From: Antedon mediterranea | Lineage: Eukaryota; Echinodermata; Crinoidea; Comatulida; Antedonidae | DNA length: 64,000 nucleotides | Direction of reading: 5' to 3' | Assembly: GCF_964355755.1 (NCBI RefSeq) | Contig: NC_092676.1 | Span: 29,587,871-29,651,870, forward strand | Part shown: one piece after another, positions 1-14,400 of the stretch | Numbering within the stretch: the first letter of the stretch is position 1 | Layout of the letters: every line of letters starts with the position of its first letter | Made by a program: the position numbers and the translations under genes | The notes under the pieces: model-generated | The model's database searches: none | What the model was told of the DNA's origin: nothing | Seen by the model: only the letters and a program-made list of their open reading frames with translations

Positions 1-436
1 CTATAAATATGGAGAAAAGAAAATTATCCTACCATAAGGAAAAAGAAATGTTAAAAAAGCGTAAAAAAGTACTTTCACTTTTGATTAAAACACATTGTTT
101 CAGCGCCGTGCTAATTTACTTTTTATTAGAGGTCACCACCATAAATTTCTACGCATTTTGGTGCCTGGATGTAACATGATGTGGTTACCTACACATCATC
201 ATCATAGAGGATAATAATGTTAATAATAATATAGTACACTAACTGTGGTAGGCTACTGTAGTATACATTAGCAATCGATTTTTTTTCCTAGGCCACCCAC
301 CCAAATGTATCAATACCTATTTGCTTCCCCTAGATGTACGTTCGTATGTATGTATTTTTTCCAAAAATGACCAAATTTCGAACCTTTTCTTTTTCGACAA
401 AACTGGTTACAAACACTCTATAAAATGATGTTATAA

Positions 437-512
437 TATATATACGCATATATAGCAATATTATCGCATATATAGCAATATTATCGCATATATAGCAATA
501 TTATCGCATAAT
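437..512. repeat. 20-bp tandem repeat, about 3-4 units
   Basis: The unit TATAGCAATATTATCGCATA is repeated almost perfectly. Confidence 0.8.
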
Positions 513-779
513 AACTGAATTTTAAAAAGCCGATATTTTGGCCATTTTTGAAAAAATTCCTGAACTATATATAGTCCTACTATTAACACTATAAGACGTT
601 GGTAACGCAATATATAATGCAGTATATATATACATATATAGTACAGAGTTTTTTTTTGATAATGTGCCCTGTACATGTTACTGAATAATTAATTCTATAA
701 TTCGATAGTTTAGGTTTATTCAATATGATAATCTTATGACGTCATAGAACCACTCAGTTAAAAAAAAGAAAATCTTTAT

Positions 780-1000
780 ACTGTATATAATTTTGTTTTG
801 TTTTTGTGTGTGGATTTTTTTTCGCGTGGACCGTTTTTTTTTTGCGTTTTATTTTGAGAGAGCGTTTCGCGTTTTTTATTTTTGCTGAAAGAAGAACTTA
901 ACTACCCGGTTAGTGAAAGAATTGAACCACATACCTTTAAGTTGACACTTAGTCTGCTGCTGCACGACGTTTATCTCGTTGAGCCGTTGAACCCGGGTAC
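780..1000 (-). repeat. Possible tRNA-derived SINE relic
   Basis: On the minus strand a GGCTCAACGAGATAAACG segment resembles an A box and GGTTCAATTC resembles a B box at tRNA-like spacing. A T/G-rich tail follows. It is too degenerate for a firm call. Confidence 0.35.
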
Positions 1001-1617
1001 TAGAGAGAAAACTTTTTAACGTTAAAGTCTATTAAATAGATTTTTTTTTCAAAAAGTCGCTGAATTTCGACCATATTGGAATAGTAATATACATGCAAAT
1101 ATATTTCAAAAATGTTGATTTAATTTAGAGTAATTTTTGTAAAAAACATGGCATTTGTGTAGAAAAATAAACAGGGACAGACATCTGCCAAGTGTGATAT
1201 GCAAATGAGGAGAGATTTTCGTCATAACTTTTTGATGCGCTTTATTCTTGTAGCGGCAAGCATGCGTAGAAGTCTAAATTAATAGGAACGTACTTGATTC
1301 CGACTAGGACGCAACCACGCAGAACGTAAGCGCAACGCAAGTACACGTCTCCCTCCAATTAACGACCCCTCTAGTTAAAAACTACACCAATTAAAGACCG
1401 CTGTACAGTCAGTCCCCTACAGCGATATTTCTTTTCGTACATAAGAAGTTGGGGGGGGGGGGAGGGGACTCCTCATGAAACATGAATAAACATGAATATT
1501 CATTAGTCATATCCAATTATGTGTGACGTAAGTAGCTCCTATTCATTTATCTAAGTACAATTCGCTAATGCAAACGCTTTTTGAATCCCATGATCAACTT
1601 CTTTTTACTTTATAGTA

Positions 1618-2476
1618 AGGGCCCGTTTCTGCTGCCAACCCAAAATATACCGTATAAATATACCGTATATGAAATTCGTGCACCGTTTCCGCTGCACATA
1701 CTTCGTGGGTGGGTTGTAAAAAAGTTGGCTTTCATTACCCAAAATGCATTTCGTGAGACGGAAGTATGGATTGACCTAGAGTCTCGTGTAGTGAGGTTAC
1801 ATGACAGCATTGCTTTCTATTTTAAATCTAATGAGCAGAAGTGGCAACGAATTTACACCGCACATACAAGCACAATCTAGAAATGTCACTATAAATAAAC
1901 TCTGTTATTCAAATTGAGTTTATATTATGCTATATTATCCTATATTGCCGTTTTAATTTCCATTTTCTATTATACAGTATTTTACCATGATTTTACATCA
2001 CGTTGTAAGAACATTCGATTTATTGTAATTAAAATCTCGGTATCTCTTCTGTTGCCATGCAGTCTCCCCCCCCAACCTTCGCTTCCCCCCACAATTGAAT
2101 TGCAAAAATAGTGATTTGTTCGGTCCACAGTGACATTTTGATCTGTTGCTTGCTTTTACACGTGTGTTTCAACTTTCAATGCAGCAGAAAAACCAAAACA
2201 AACGCGTCGCGCTCTGTTAGTTTTTGACCTCGTGTCACGAGTCGGGTCACATTTACGGTATATTTTGAGTGCAGCAGAAATGGGGTACGAAATATACGGT
2301 ATATTTTGGAATATACCGTATAATATCCACAAACGATGGGGATATTTATACGGTATATATACCGCATATATATACGGTATATTTTTTATGAGACCCATTT
2401 CTGCTGCCAAAAAATATACCGTATATAAAATATACCGTATATATACGGTATATTTTTGGCAGCAGAAACGGGGCCT
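1618..2476. mobile_element. Palindrome-rich element bounded by GGGCCCGTTTCTGCTGCCAA-type ends
   Basis: The left end (1619-1638) and the inverted right end (TTGGCAGCAGAAACGGGGCC, 2456-2475) match, and further internal copies of the same end occur near 2264-2282 and 2396-2409. Around ten copies of an ATATACCGTATAT palindrome, in both orientations, lie between 1645 and 2455. This is a foldback-like non-autonomous element or nested copies of one. No transposase frame is present. Confidence 0.6.
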
Positions 2477-2871
2477 CAGAGAATAGATTATTTAGAGGGT
2501 TAGGTTTAGTTAGTTATTTAGGAATTAGTTCAGCTATCTTTTACAAGGAGTCCCCAACTTTTGTACGAACAATTAGATGCTCCCTCCAATTTCCCTCACT
2601 CTTTTTCCACGGGTTGGGAAGACAGAACTAATTATCTTCCTTTTAACTTTCCCTCCAATCAAAGACCACTTCAAACACATTTTTAAATGAATGCATTTAG
2701 AGTAGAACAGGTATTGACAACAAATATTTGTTTGGAAAAATAAACAAAAGACATTGAAACTGTTTTATTTCAAAATTAATTTTTAATATTTCAAATTAAG
2801 GTGTTTGTTTATTTGCACTTGCTTTCACACAATTTGGTTATTTAAGTTATTATCAATATTCAAAATCAATG

Positions 2872-2877
2872 TTTATT
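2872..2877 (-). promoter_or_regulatory. Candidate polyadenylation signal of the dynein gene
   Basis: On the minus strand this reads AATAAA, about 205 nt past the stop codon. Other AATAAA-like hexamers occur nearby in this AT-rich stretch, so the choice is tentative. Confidence 0.4.
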
Positions 2878-3083
2878 TATTAAAAAAAAACATTATTTAA
2901 AATTTACAATCTTAACTAAAATGGAAGGGATGGAACACTTTATCTATAGCATCATAAAAAATAAACAATGGAAATCCACTTGAAAATTCTTTGACAGAAC
3001 AAAATATATAATATACTTTAAATAAACTAATCTAATATAGAATTTTATCGGTTCAAACATTTAAAAATGTAGAAATTGAACAA

Positions 3084-6000
3084 TTAAAACGGACGGATCG
3101 TAGCAGCTAGGCCTCGGAGTGCCCATCTAGAGGGCGGTATGTTATCATGCCGAACGTCCATAAGGAACACCGGCTCACGAGGGCTTACACGTGTCGGATA
3201 AACAGGACAGGAGAAGGTTTCGTAACGAACTAATTCTGAAGCTGCTGGCTTTTCACTTGCTGGGATACATACAATGTGTATGATTGGAAGAGGTGTAGGA
3301 CCATGTCTTGGAGCGATGTCTTGGAGTTCCGCTGTCGTCTTCTCCCATGTACATCCCCAGATGTAAATGCCGTACACAAACATCCCTTCTTGAGGTGGAT
3401 CACGCACCTAAACAAAATAATTTCATCATATATTCATAAAACAATAATCAGTACAATACACAAATTGGCAATATATAATAACTTAAAATAAGTGATGATA
3501 CGTAGTTGTGTTCAGTAAATAAAGATAGAAATAATAATGGTAGTCTAGCGTCTAATAAAATGTTTACAAGCGCTTTACACACAAAAAATGATCCATAAAA
3601 TATCCTAAGATAACCAAAAAAAAAAAAGCAGAGGAATCATTTACACTGCTCAATTCTCCAGCACATCATACATGATTACAAGGTATCACCTCAATGACGG
3701 ACCCAGGATTTTGAAATAGGTGGGGGTGTTAATTAAGTTTAACCTTTCAGAAATCCCTTGAATTCACCTCCTGCTACTTACATGATCTTTGTCTCTGGCT
3801 GTGATCTCTGTCTGGAAGATGAATGGTTCCATTTGTGCAGCATGCTGTCCATGTGCTCTCATTGCATCCTGCTTCAGTAACGCCAGTAGACTTTTAGGCT
3901 GAAAGAATGCACCGAGCCAGAACGCCGGAAACTTTTCTCTTCCCTGTTGAATAATAAAACAGAGCAGAAAGTATGCTATTACTTTATGCATGGAAACTTT
4001 CTTAAATTGATATACAAAAATAATGTATTATGTTACTAATAATGTATTATGTTACTAATAATGTATTATGTTACTAATAATGTATTATGTTACTAATAAT
4101 GTATTATGTTACTAATAATGTTATTCGGTTAAAAAAAAGTACATTATTTAAAGCAATAAATAGGCTTACAGCAAGAGCTCCATATATTAATTAATATTTA
4201 ATTAATTATAAAAGTTCTTATGAAATAGTTTGTCTACTGACCTGTATAATGATCTTTTCAAGGTGCAGACATCGCTGACCTAGATCTGCCAACCAATGGC
4301 CTAGTTGCCAGGTTGCAGGGGGCGCTGAATCACCTGCCAGGTTTCTCCAAATTAGTGGTATCCGATGATGGAACATGTCGTCTGCAATATCTATCAGTTT
4401 ATCAGAGAACAGATCCCCAAACATCTCAGTTGGATTTTCTGTCAAATTCTTCAGTTTCTAAATAAATATTAAATAGTGTTTAATAAAATGATGAATACAA
4501 ATTCAAACGGATGATGTCAATATTATTCTGCTCACTGCAGTTACTGCAGTAACTACATTGCTTTACTGCAATAACAATTATCCTAGTTTGTTACAATGTT
4601 TAAAGAGTAAAGAACATGCAGTTTCTGCAGTAACTTCAGTAGAATATAAATGGAAAGACATTTTGAAATCATATTAAAGATACCATTCACAAGATAGCAA
4701 TGGCGTACCTGTAATGTTGACCTCATCTCAGCTAACAAAGTAATCATCAAATCAACTTCACGAAGGATGAAGCGATTAAATGGAGTATCACCACCGATTT
4801 TACGAACTCTCTCAGCAATGTAATCCTAAAATACAACATAACAGATGCTTAAAGAAAGATGTATTGTAAGCAAGTACATGCTTTAGTGGGTAACAAATGT
4901 AAACACTTTAGTATAGTTATAAGAACGGCTAAAATGTACTTACTCTGTTCCATCCTCGGGGTAATTTTTGCAGAGCAGTATGGCATACTTCCCAGATCTC
5001 AACATCTTTACGTGATCTAACTGCTGCGGCACTCGCACTTGCATACATACCCATACCAGCTATCGATGATGTCATAGCCTGCCCAGTAACGCTAGAAACG
5101 GCAGGTTCTGTAAAAACGAATATTGAAGAATAACAATTGAATGGACAGAAAGACAGACGTGAAAAGGATGTTTAGTATTAATCACACAATCACACTTATA
5201 TCACTGTCAAAATATTTAAGTTTTGTCTACACTATCAAATTTTATGTGAGAAAAAAAATGTGATGTGCCCATATATGGACATGATGTCATATCACTACCA
5301 TATTTGGGTACATCACACTTTTTTGTCAACTATATGGTAGTGTAAACAGAAACAAAGGTATTAAGTACTGAAAAAGCTATTGCTACTGCTATTGATGGCA
5401 AGACACATATCAAGCTTTTGTTTTTTAGTTAAATTAACTTATGTTTAGTTTGTATACTAGCTTTTGTTAATACTGTACATGTAATGTTTCTATGAATTTG
5501 AAGTCTAAAATAAAGTGAAATGAATTAAAAATATCTCCAAAAATAAAGTACCTGTTGTAGGGGTTGAAGGCCGTTCAAACACATGAGCGAGTGTTTTTGT
5601 TGACGGTACGTTGTCCAAGATTATGTTGAGACGTGTAAATACATACTGATCATCTCCAAGGGTAGTCTGTATTAAATGATGTAAAACAACATACAAGTAA
5701 AGCTCTGTTTACACTATCAAACTTGTTTGACAAAAAAGTGTGATGTGCCCAAATATGGTAGTGACATGCACAAAGATGGTGATATGACATCATCATGTCC
5801 ATATATGGGCATATCACATTTTTTTGTCAAACTAGTTGATAGTGTGAACAGAGCTTTAACAACATAAATATACAAACTAGTTTGATAGTGTGAACAGAGC
5901 TTTAACAACATAAATATACAAACTAGTTTGATAGTGTGAACAGAGCTTTAACAACATAAATATACAAACTAGTTTGATAGTGTGAAGAGAGCTTTAACAA

Positions 6001-8409
6001 CATAAATATACAAACTAGTTTGATAGTGTGAACAGAGCTTTAACAACATAAATATACAAACTAGTTTGATAGTGTGAACAGAGCTTTAACAACATAAATA
6101 TACATACAAAAATAAACATGCAAACTAAAGTAAAAACACTAAAAAAATTGAAGTTTGTTTAATTCAGCAAATTTATTATTGTTATTTGATTAAAAACAGT
6201 AATTGTGTTAATGTTTTTATTGTTCAGCAAAGAATTAAAAGACATTTATAAAAAAACAAAACAGAATGTTAGAAGTTTTGAAACAAAGTCGAAGTACAAA
6301 CATTATCAACAATATTAAAGAAATAACAAATAAAAAAAAACATAAATGAAAAAATAAGAATAATACAACACATAGTACAACCAAATTAATTCCACATCAA
6401 TAAAACATTATTTAGTAGATTAATTACTAATGCATTCCATTCAAAATGGTATTAATTCATGTTTAATTAATGTCTCCATCTTACCATTAAATGACCATCA
6501 TCCTAACATAGCAGCAGAAATAAAGATTCACAAAAAATATTTAAAAAAAATATATGCTTTCATTCCATTAAATGTGTTTTAAATATGTTTTACTTATTGC
6601 AAAAAAAGAAGAAAATATGGATATGGAATGCAATGACAATTTAAAACAGTGATTTTAGTGATTAAAAAACACATGTTTAATTATATATTTAAAATAACAA
6701 ATTTATACATATTTTGATGTAGTATTATGTAAAGCTATCAAACTAGTTTGAAAGAAAAAGTGCCCAAATATGGTAGTGATATGCTTAAATATGGTAGAGC
6801 TATGATATCATCATGTCCATATATAGACAGAGCTTTAGATGAGTGTATTATATATTTAAATAACAAATACATATTTTGATGTAGTATTATGTAAGCTATC
6901 AAACTACTGTAGTTTGATCAAAGAAAGTGTGATGTGCCCAAATATGGCAGTAATATACTTAAATATGGTAGTGATATGACATCATCATGTCAGAGCTTTT
7001 ATATGAGTGTATGTATGCTTAAAAAAGTGTCATTGTACATACCTCAGTAGATGAATGCACCCCAGTAGTTTCTGGGACATCCAGCATGTGGTTAGGAATG
7101 GCCTCACATGATTGGATCATAGAATAAGATCTTACAACAGTATTGAAGAAGGCTGATGGAATCTTATATTTCACTATGAAAACAATTATTAGAAAAATAA
7201 TGATGAAAAATGATAATGATGTTGAATAATTGCTTTATATTTCATTTACAAGGCCAAATCCAGGCAAGCGAAAGCTTTTTATTTGGTAGTTTTGTCAAAT
7301 AAGTTGAGCAATGTAATTATTATTATTTGACAATAAAGAGATATGTATTTTTATATAACACCTCGCCTTGTTGAAATATAACCTTTCATCATTCACCTCA
7401 TGCCATTATTTGTACCATTACACTCATTATTTGTATAATATAGAGCTGTATCCGCATTAACACTCATGGCACTCAACAGTGGAGTTAGATGTTACACCAA
7501 CAACATTCTTCTCCACTAAGGGTAATTTCATGCCAATGGCTGGAAACTACAATGGTTGCCATGCTTCTTCACCAATCTCAAGATCGTTGGGTCGAATCCT
7601 GTACTTACAGCCAATGCAGTACTAACACTTAAGTCTACTCTACCATATTAATTACTTACATCTGGTAGCTTCAAATTCCTTTTTCACAGCATTTGGTCCA
7701 ATCCAATAATCGACCATTCCGGCAAGGTTTGTCTGGTCAAACTCGTCCAAAATACTACTACCATACACGATCTCCGTCAACATGTAACGCAAACCAATCC
7801 AAGACACGCCCTTTAAGCCGTCACCCTCTGGATGTGGCGTGTCCTTGAATACAACTTTAGATATCGCCAAGGCTTCCTATGAGTACAATTAAATTAATTA
7901 ATGAATGTTTTTTAATTGTAATTTCATTCTATACATGATGTAATTGTGAATGTTTTACCATATTTTCTGCCCAGGAAAACAATTTTTCCATGTAAAAATT
8001 TTATATATGGAACAAATAAAGATTTGATTTGATTGATTTGAAAATGTTATAAGATGTTACGTAATATAAATAAATCTAAACCGCCTAGATATATATAATA
8101 TACATTTGCTTATTTTTTCTGTAAAAATAAATGTAATTTTGTATGCCTTATGTCATCATTATCATCATGTTTTAAAAATGTTTTGTGTCCATTTGGTTTA
8201 GGAACTTGACTCACATCAATTTCGTTAAACTTGAAGTCCATGTCCTGTGGTAAGTTCCATCCAGCTCGGCCAAAGCGCCCTCTCAATCGAAGTGCACCAT
8301 GCAGCATTATCAAGTTGTGAAGTAATGGTGGCCATTCACTCCGCGAGCTTGTCTTCAACAAATCGGAATCAATCAATGAAATTCCTCGAACTAAATTCTC
8401 TCGCATAAT
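3084..8409 (-). CDS. Dynein exons 80-88: C-terminal domain and stop
   Basis: Exons 8215-8409, 7660-7876, 7043-7173, 5552-5666, 4944-5107, 4709-4825, 4242-4457, 3782-3943 and 3084-3407 encode residues about 4727-5272. Landmarks are [20 protein letters not shown] (family GplGWNIPYeFn), [79 protein letters not shown] and the ending [13 protein letters not shown]. Exon 84 adds an Ala/Ser/Met-rich stretch ([16 protein letters not shown]). The stop is TAA at 3086-3084. Confidence 0.93.
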
Positions 8410-11400
8410 CTAAACAAAAATAAATAACAGGTTTCATAGCAAATTATGATATGTCCATTTTAAGTTCCTTACTGAGAAGTGAATTTAAACAATAGACAAA
8501 CATAAAAAGTCTGTATATAACCAGTATCATTTCAACCTTTTTCTCAACAACCTCCCAGATATCATACTACTGGTTTTAGTACATTTCTGTGTTACAATAC
8601 TTACCTGAGGAGAATCCACAACAACTCTAAATGCATACTGCAACAGTCGTACAGATATGTTTTGCGTCATTTCAGCCGAGATCCACAGTCGAAAAGTGCC
8701 CTCATCCTGGGAGGTGTCATTCTCTTTTAAGAAGCTCTCTAAACCTGTGAGAAGTCCTTCAGCATTTTGACCATTTTGAAGCAGCACCCAGCTTCCCTAG
8801 AAAATGGTATGGGTTCAGTTTTAAGTAGTCATCATTGGCAATAATACTAATATATTCATTTCCTCTATAATTGTAGAATAAATGTTTCTTATTTGGGGCT
8901 AGTTTCCATACATTCAAAGAAGCTGATGTATCACCTATTAACCTTTGACCTGATACTGACCTCTTGCATAGCTTTGACCAGAACCTTCCTCACTTGTCTA
9001 CCTTCATTCTGAGAGGCTCCACTCAGGAATACTGTTGCGGTTTTAGTTTGTTTCTTGTTGGCAAATTCAGTAAACAGTCTGGTAGCGAGCTGTGCCTCTG
9101 AAGTGTACATCAATAGAATGGGCGTAGTGGGTGAACTCTGGCGTAACACACTAGCCAAGTCTAATAGTGACTCGGTTACATATCTAGAAAGAATTCATTT
9201 ATTTTATTTCTTTTATTTTAGTGAAAGTGGAGCACTAGCAGGAGAGACAAAAGATAATGTTGACTAATATCAAAACCTCCTACAGTATCGTAAATTGCAG
9301 CTTTTAGGATCATGTAACAATGATTCTACTCCAGTTACTACATCATAGACCACCAATGCCAACTCTGACTAACAATATTATAAATCATTTTCATTTTTTT
9401 AAGTATTCCATAATTATTTTATAAATTGTCATAACATATTAAATTGAGGGGGAAGTCATGATTCAACATTTGATCTTTATTAGATCTTTTTTTTGTGTTT
9501 ATTCCTGATTGTTTTAAATCACTAAACTATAAGTACCGCAAGTACTTCAGACACACTCACCTTTTCCCTAGAACAGTACTAACAAAGATAGTAGCAGCTT
9601 GCATAATACGATCAGGTCTGAACGCTCGCAGTATCATAAACCTCTGCATTGGATTGTACACATCGTCCATTTTCTCCGGTAGGGAGTAAGACTCCGGCGT
9701 TTCATGCTCACCAAGTGTACGCCACTGAGTTTCACGTCCGTCTTTGGACATTCGGTCAAACATGTCTTGGAACCATTCAAAATGCATCGCCATCAACTGC
9801 AAGATAATAAATATAATAATGCAAACACAACTATCTCTTTAGTTTGAATTTATGAAAGGTTTTGTTTAAACCACTTTTATTCAATAAAACAAAAGGCATC
9901 AGACTGTTTTGTTTTGTTTTTGTTCTTTTCTGACGAAATAAATGAAATGATAAAAATCCCCTAATAAAACAAACCTGACAGCTGAAATAAGTTGTTTATG
10001 TTGCTTATTTAAATGGACTATTAATAAATACCTGTAGGTTTTGAAACTGATTATCAGACATCCAATCAAAAGGCTTCTTAGAAAGTGCAATCTTGTGGTC
10101 AGGGGCAACCACTTTACCGATGGATGACATCACAGCAGCACCAAACTGAGGAGAGATGATGAACTCACGCTCACCATGGCCCAAGTTCCCAACTGAATCC
10201 TCTACCTACAAAACAAATATTTAGTTTATATTTAATCCCTCTTTGTTGGAAATTACGATGATGAAGATGAGGAATTATTTGTTTGATGCCTACCTCCATT
10301 GCCAGCAGTACCAAGTGAATGTTACGATCTTTCTCCAGTAATGATCTTGATAATGTCATGCATGCTGAGTATGTCAGTCTCTCTACCACTGCCTTCACTG
10401 CAGCTCTAAAAAACAATTCAAAAACAATATCACAAATACTATAAGACTGTCTGACTATGAGTGACATAGTACACTAGATGTAGTGAGTCTCTATAATGAA
10501 AATCTGGCATTACGATTGAATGGACTTGCTTAGTGACCACAACAAAATAGTATGTTTAGATGATAAATGGATGAAAAAACTGTTAAAAGAAGTAAAAAAA
10601 TGGGGAGAAAAAAACAAAGATAGAAATGAACGCTCAATCATGACCTGACAACCCAACAATGGGTAATGCATAGGTATTCATACGCTTTATAACTGTCTTT
10701 TTAAAGCGCAGTGGACACTTCATCTCTCCTAAGGGTCTCTTCGTATCAAGCGCATGCTTCCACACAATGCTCTTTCACAATGACAAAGTGTTATGAGAGT
10801 TTGTGCTGTGGATTCATTCTAATGGAATACTAACACTAATAATGGCTGGTATTCATCATTTGTGATGGAAATGCAATGACCACAGCAGACACATACCGGT
10901 GTATAGTCTTGAGTGAAACAGACTTTTTACGTGGCTTTTTACATGCAAGAAACCTAAAGATGAGTGCAAGACAAAGGTACACTCAGTGCAAGTAGTTACA
11001 GAAGTAAAAGTATTATTGAAAGACGTTGCATACTTAGCAGTGTTCATTTATTGTGCTGGAAAACTAAAAGTGGTGCACTGTGTATTTGGTATTGTAAGAA
11101 GCAGAACGATATGATTTCTATAAATTTATTTGCTGTTAAACATTTTCTGTTAACAGATGTGAAAAAACAGATAGAAAAACAGATAGATTTAGCAAAATTA
11201 GAAAGATTTTTAAGCTAAAATAAACATGCATAATAGATTGTTTAGTGTAAATAAACAAACAAAAATCAATACACTATTATTACCCTAGTAAAGGGTCTGT
11301 CTGTCAATTTAAATCGTCTTTTTACCTTTCTGAGTGTTTGATTGAAGCGTCATAAACCTGTAGAAACTGTTGCCAGGAAGATTGGTAAATTGGGTTAATT

Positions 11401-14400
11401 TCAGTGAGACCTCTGGCAACATTGAAGCACACCGCTCCACGCTTTGCGATTGATCGGTAACTCTCTTTAGCATTACGAATCGATCGTTCAGATGTTATCA
11501 CTCTTCCTTGGCTGTAAGAAAAGTTTCAAATATTTGAATAGTCACTATTATTTAAAAAGTCACTACTGAGATGTTTTTTTACCTCTAATTTATTTATTTA
11601 CCTTTATTTATTTAATATTCAATCAGATTTTAAGGAAGACATTTTTGAAAAGAATCTGCAGAACAAGAATTTGTATCACCTTTCTAAAGTCTCATCGTAA
11701 TGTTTTTTCATATCAGCAAGTTTCTTTGTCGTTTGTAAATCATTCAATAGCCTCTTATCACCTGCAAGACATTCTAACATCTGTCTCTCCAACTCCTCCA
11801 GTTGCTGCATGTTGCCAATCTTTTCCTAGATAACATATAATTGAATAGTTTTAGTTCATGATAAGTGAATATTGGTGTTTATGATGCTACAACCGTTTTT
11901 CTGAAGAAACTCTTTTCGAGTCACAACCCTCACTACTGAAGACTTAACAACTGAAATGTTCAGAGATTCTCAAATCACTCCAACTTTGGGAGCACATGGT
12001 GTACAGTAACCCTGTTTAGTTTTTGCACAAGTAACACTAAATCTTATTTCTCTTTTTCTTTTTAGAAATTCAATCTTACTAATATGCTTAGTTAAAGCTC
12101 TATCTACACTGACTATCAAACTAGTTTGACAAAAAAGGTGTGATGTGCCCAAATATGGTAGTAATATGACATCATCATGTTCATAATGGGCACATCACAT
12201 TGTTTTGTCACATTTAGTTTGATAGTGTAGACATAGCTTAAGGTAGAATACAGATCATGTATATTTTCAGTACCTTAGCATAAGTTACTCTGTCTTCTTC
12301 AAGCCTAGCCTTCTCCAACTGCATGAACCTATCCAGTAACTCTTCCTCACAATCCTCAGCTGTTTGATAGAAGTACTGCACACTGGTATACGCCGCCAGG
12401 CAGTTAGGAATCGTGTGTGGTTGGTTTGTGGTGTGGAGGTAAAGACGGAAGCTAGGATTGCACTCTACTTCATGGTCAGCTACCTGATAGAAGACATGAG
12501 AATGGTATATGATCAATGGATAGTTTGTACATTAATATAACAATTAATAAACTAGTTGTTTAGTCAAATGAGGTTTCCGAGACAATTAATAGGAAGGCTT
12601 CGATTTACGAAGACCTAAGATTTACTGGGTCATTGGGATGTGTTTCATAACACCACACTAGTTTGACAAAAAAAGTTAGTACCCAAATATGGTAGTGTTA
12701 TGCCCAAATATGGTATTGATTTGACATCATCATGTACATAATGGGCACATTTTTGTCACCTAAAGTTTGATAGTGTAGACAGAGCTTTACACTTAGCCGA
12801 TTCTAGGTTCAGGAGGCAATGACCAATGACACAATATGCGTAGAGTCCTAGGTAATTGTAAATCAAACGTTCTATATTACTGAATGTTTATAATGTAGTA
12901 AACGTCTTACCATCATTTTGAATGGCATTTTACTGGTCATAAACGTCATCCTTTTACGTAATACTTGATAAAAACGAAAATCGTCTGTCAGTGCTATAAC
13001 ATTGCAATCTGTGATCACCAGAGATGACCCTTCTGTCAGGCATGTCTCCAATTGAGACCTCAACTCCTGAAACACAGAAAGGAAAATGAAGAAGAGGATA
13101 TATATATTAAGCGCTGATACAGCTAGACAATGAGAATGACAAGTAATTTATTTTATTTATTTCTTCTTTATAATGAGGGACATCTCCAGTCAAAAACTGT
13201 TCTACCAGAGGACCCAGTATACAGAAAATCAAACAGTTACAAAGTTAAAAAACAAAGACAAAACACAAGATATAAACAAACCAACCAGCAACACTAAACT
13301 ACTAGCAGCATTGAACATAATTGAGATATTCGAAAAATGTCTTCATCTGGTTTTATGTTAAATATCTGTATAGAATTCTTTATTTATTACTGGTTGAATG
13401 AATTGTATACAGATATATAATTGAGATACAATCCAACTTACATGATATTTTACTTTCATAAGTTTACCACCTTTAAATGCTTTAAGCCAGTCCAAGACAC
13501 GACTTGTTGGATCACACAGCAATGGCCATGCTGTTGAACTTAATTCTTGCGTAATGAAACAGGCATTATCACATGACACTGGGGTCATCGGCAGATTGAG
13601 CAAGCGGAACGATTCAATATCCACCTAAACATACAAAAAAAAACAATATCAGTTAGTTACTACTACTGGTTTATTTCATTATTTTAGAGGGGTTATCAGG
13701 TTAAATTAATTTAATAAACATGGCAGTTATTATTTTATCCAAGTAAGTATCCGCCGTATCATCAGTTACCTTTGAAAATAAGAAGTCTATCATCTGAATA
13801 TGTTTGAACAGTTGCCTTCGTGGTACAGGTAGACTGTGTCTGGAGCAAACTTGCATAAAGAATGACGCAAGACGTTTACGTGAGTCAATCTGCATCCCGC
13901 CACAGTATGTCAGGAATGCAGAGGCTGCCAGACAAGTGCCTAGTAGCAACTCATTCACTGAATTTTCATCCACGTAATCTTTCCATCTTTTTTCTGCTTC
14001 CTTCAAACTGATAAAAAATGAAAAGTCATTGGGTGTACTTGTAAAGCTCTGTCTACACTATCAAACTTTATGTGACAAAAAAATGTGATGTGTCCATATA
14101 TGGACATGATAATGTCATATCACTACTTTATTTAAGCATATTACTACCATATTTGGGCACATCACATTTTTTTTTTGTCTACTTTGATAGTTTAGACAGA
14201 GCTTAAGTCTGGTATTAAATTTATCTTTTACTTACAAAACTCTTGCTTCAAAATAATTACTATTATATTCATAGTCTAAATTGATGTTATTTTATTTTCA
14301 GTGAGTGAGTGGCCGAGCGGTTAAGACAGTGGAACCGTAATCACGTAGCCATAACATCGGCAAGGGTTCGAGGCTCACTCACTCCATGGTTCTGGTGGTA

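Larger units (their letters stand above)
1..3083. other. Downstream intergenic flank, no gene recognised
   Basis: AT-rich sequence beyond the dynein stop. It contains a 20-bp tandem repeat near 440-510, a possible tRNA-derived SINE (780-1000), a poly-G run near 1450-1465 and a palindrome-rich element (1618-2476). The short open frames here have no recognisable domain and mostly read through the palindromes. Confidence 0.6.

Noticed and set aside
8110-8214. Extension of exon 80 to the stop near 8110
   Set aside because: GTGAGT after GAAATTGAT is a strong donor, and homology resumes in exon 81 right after it.
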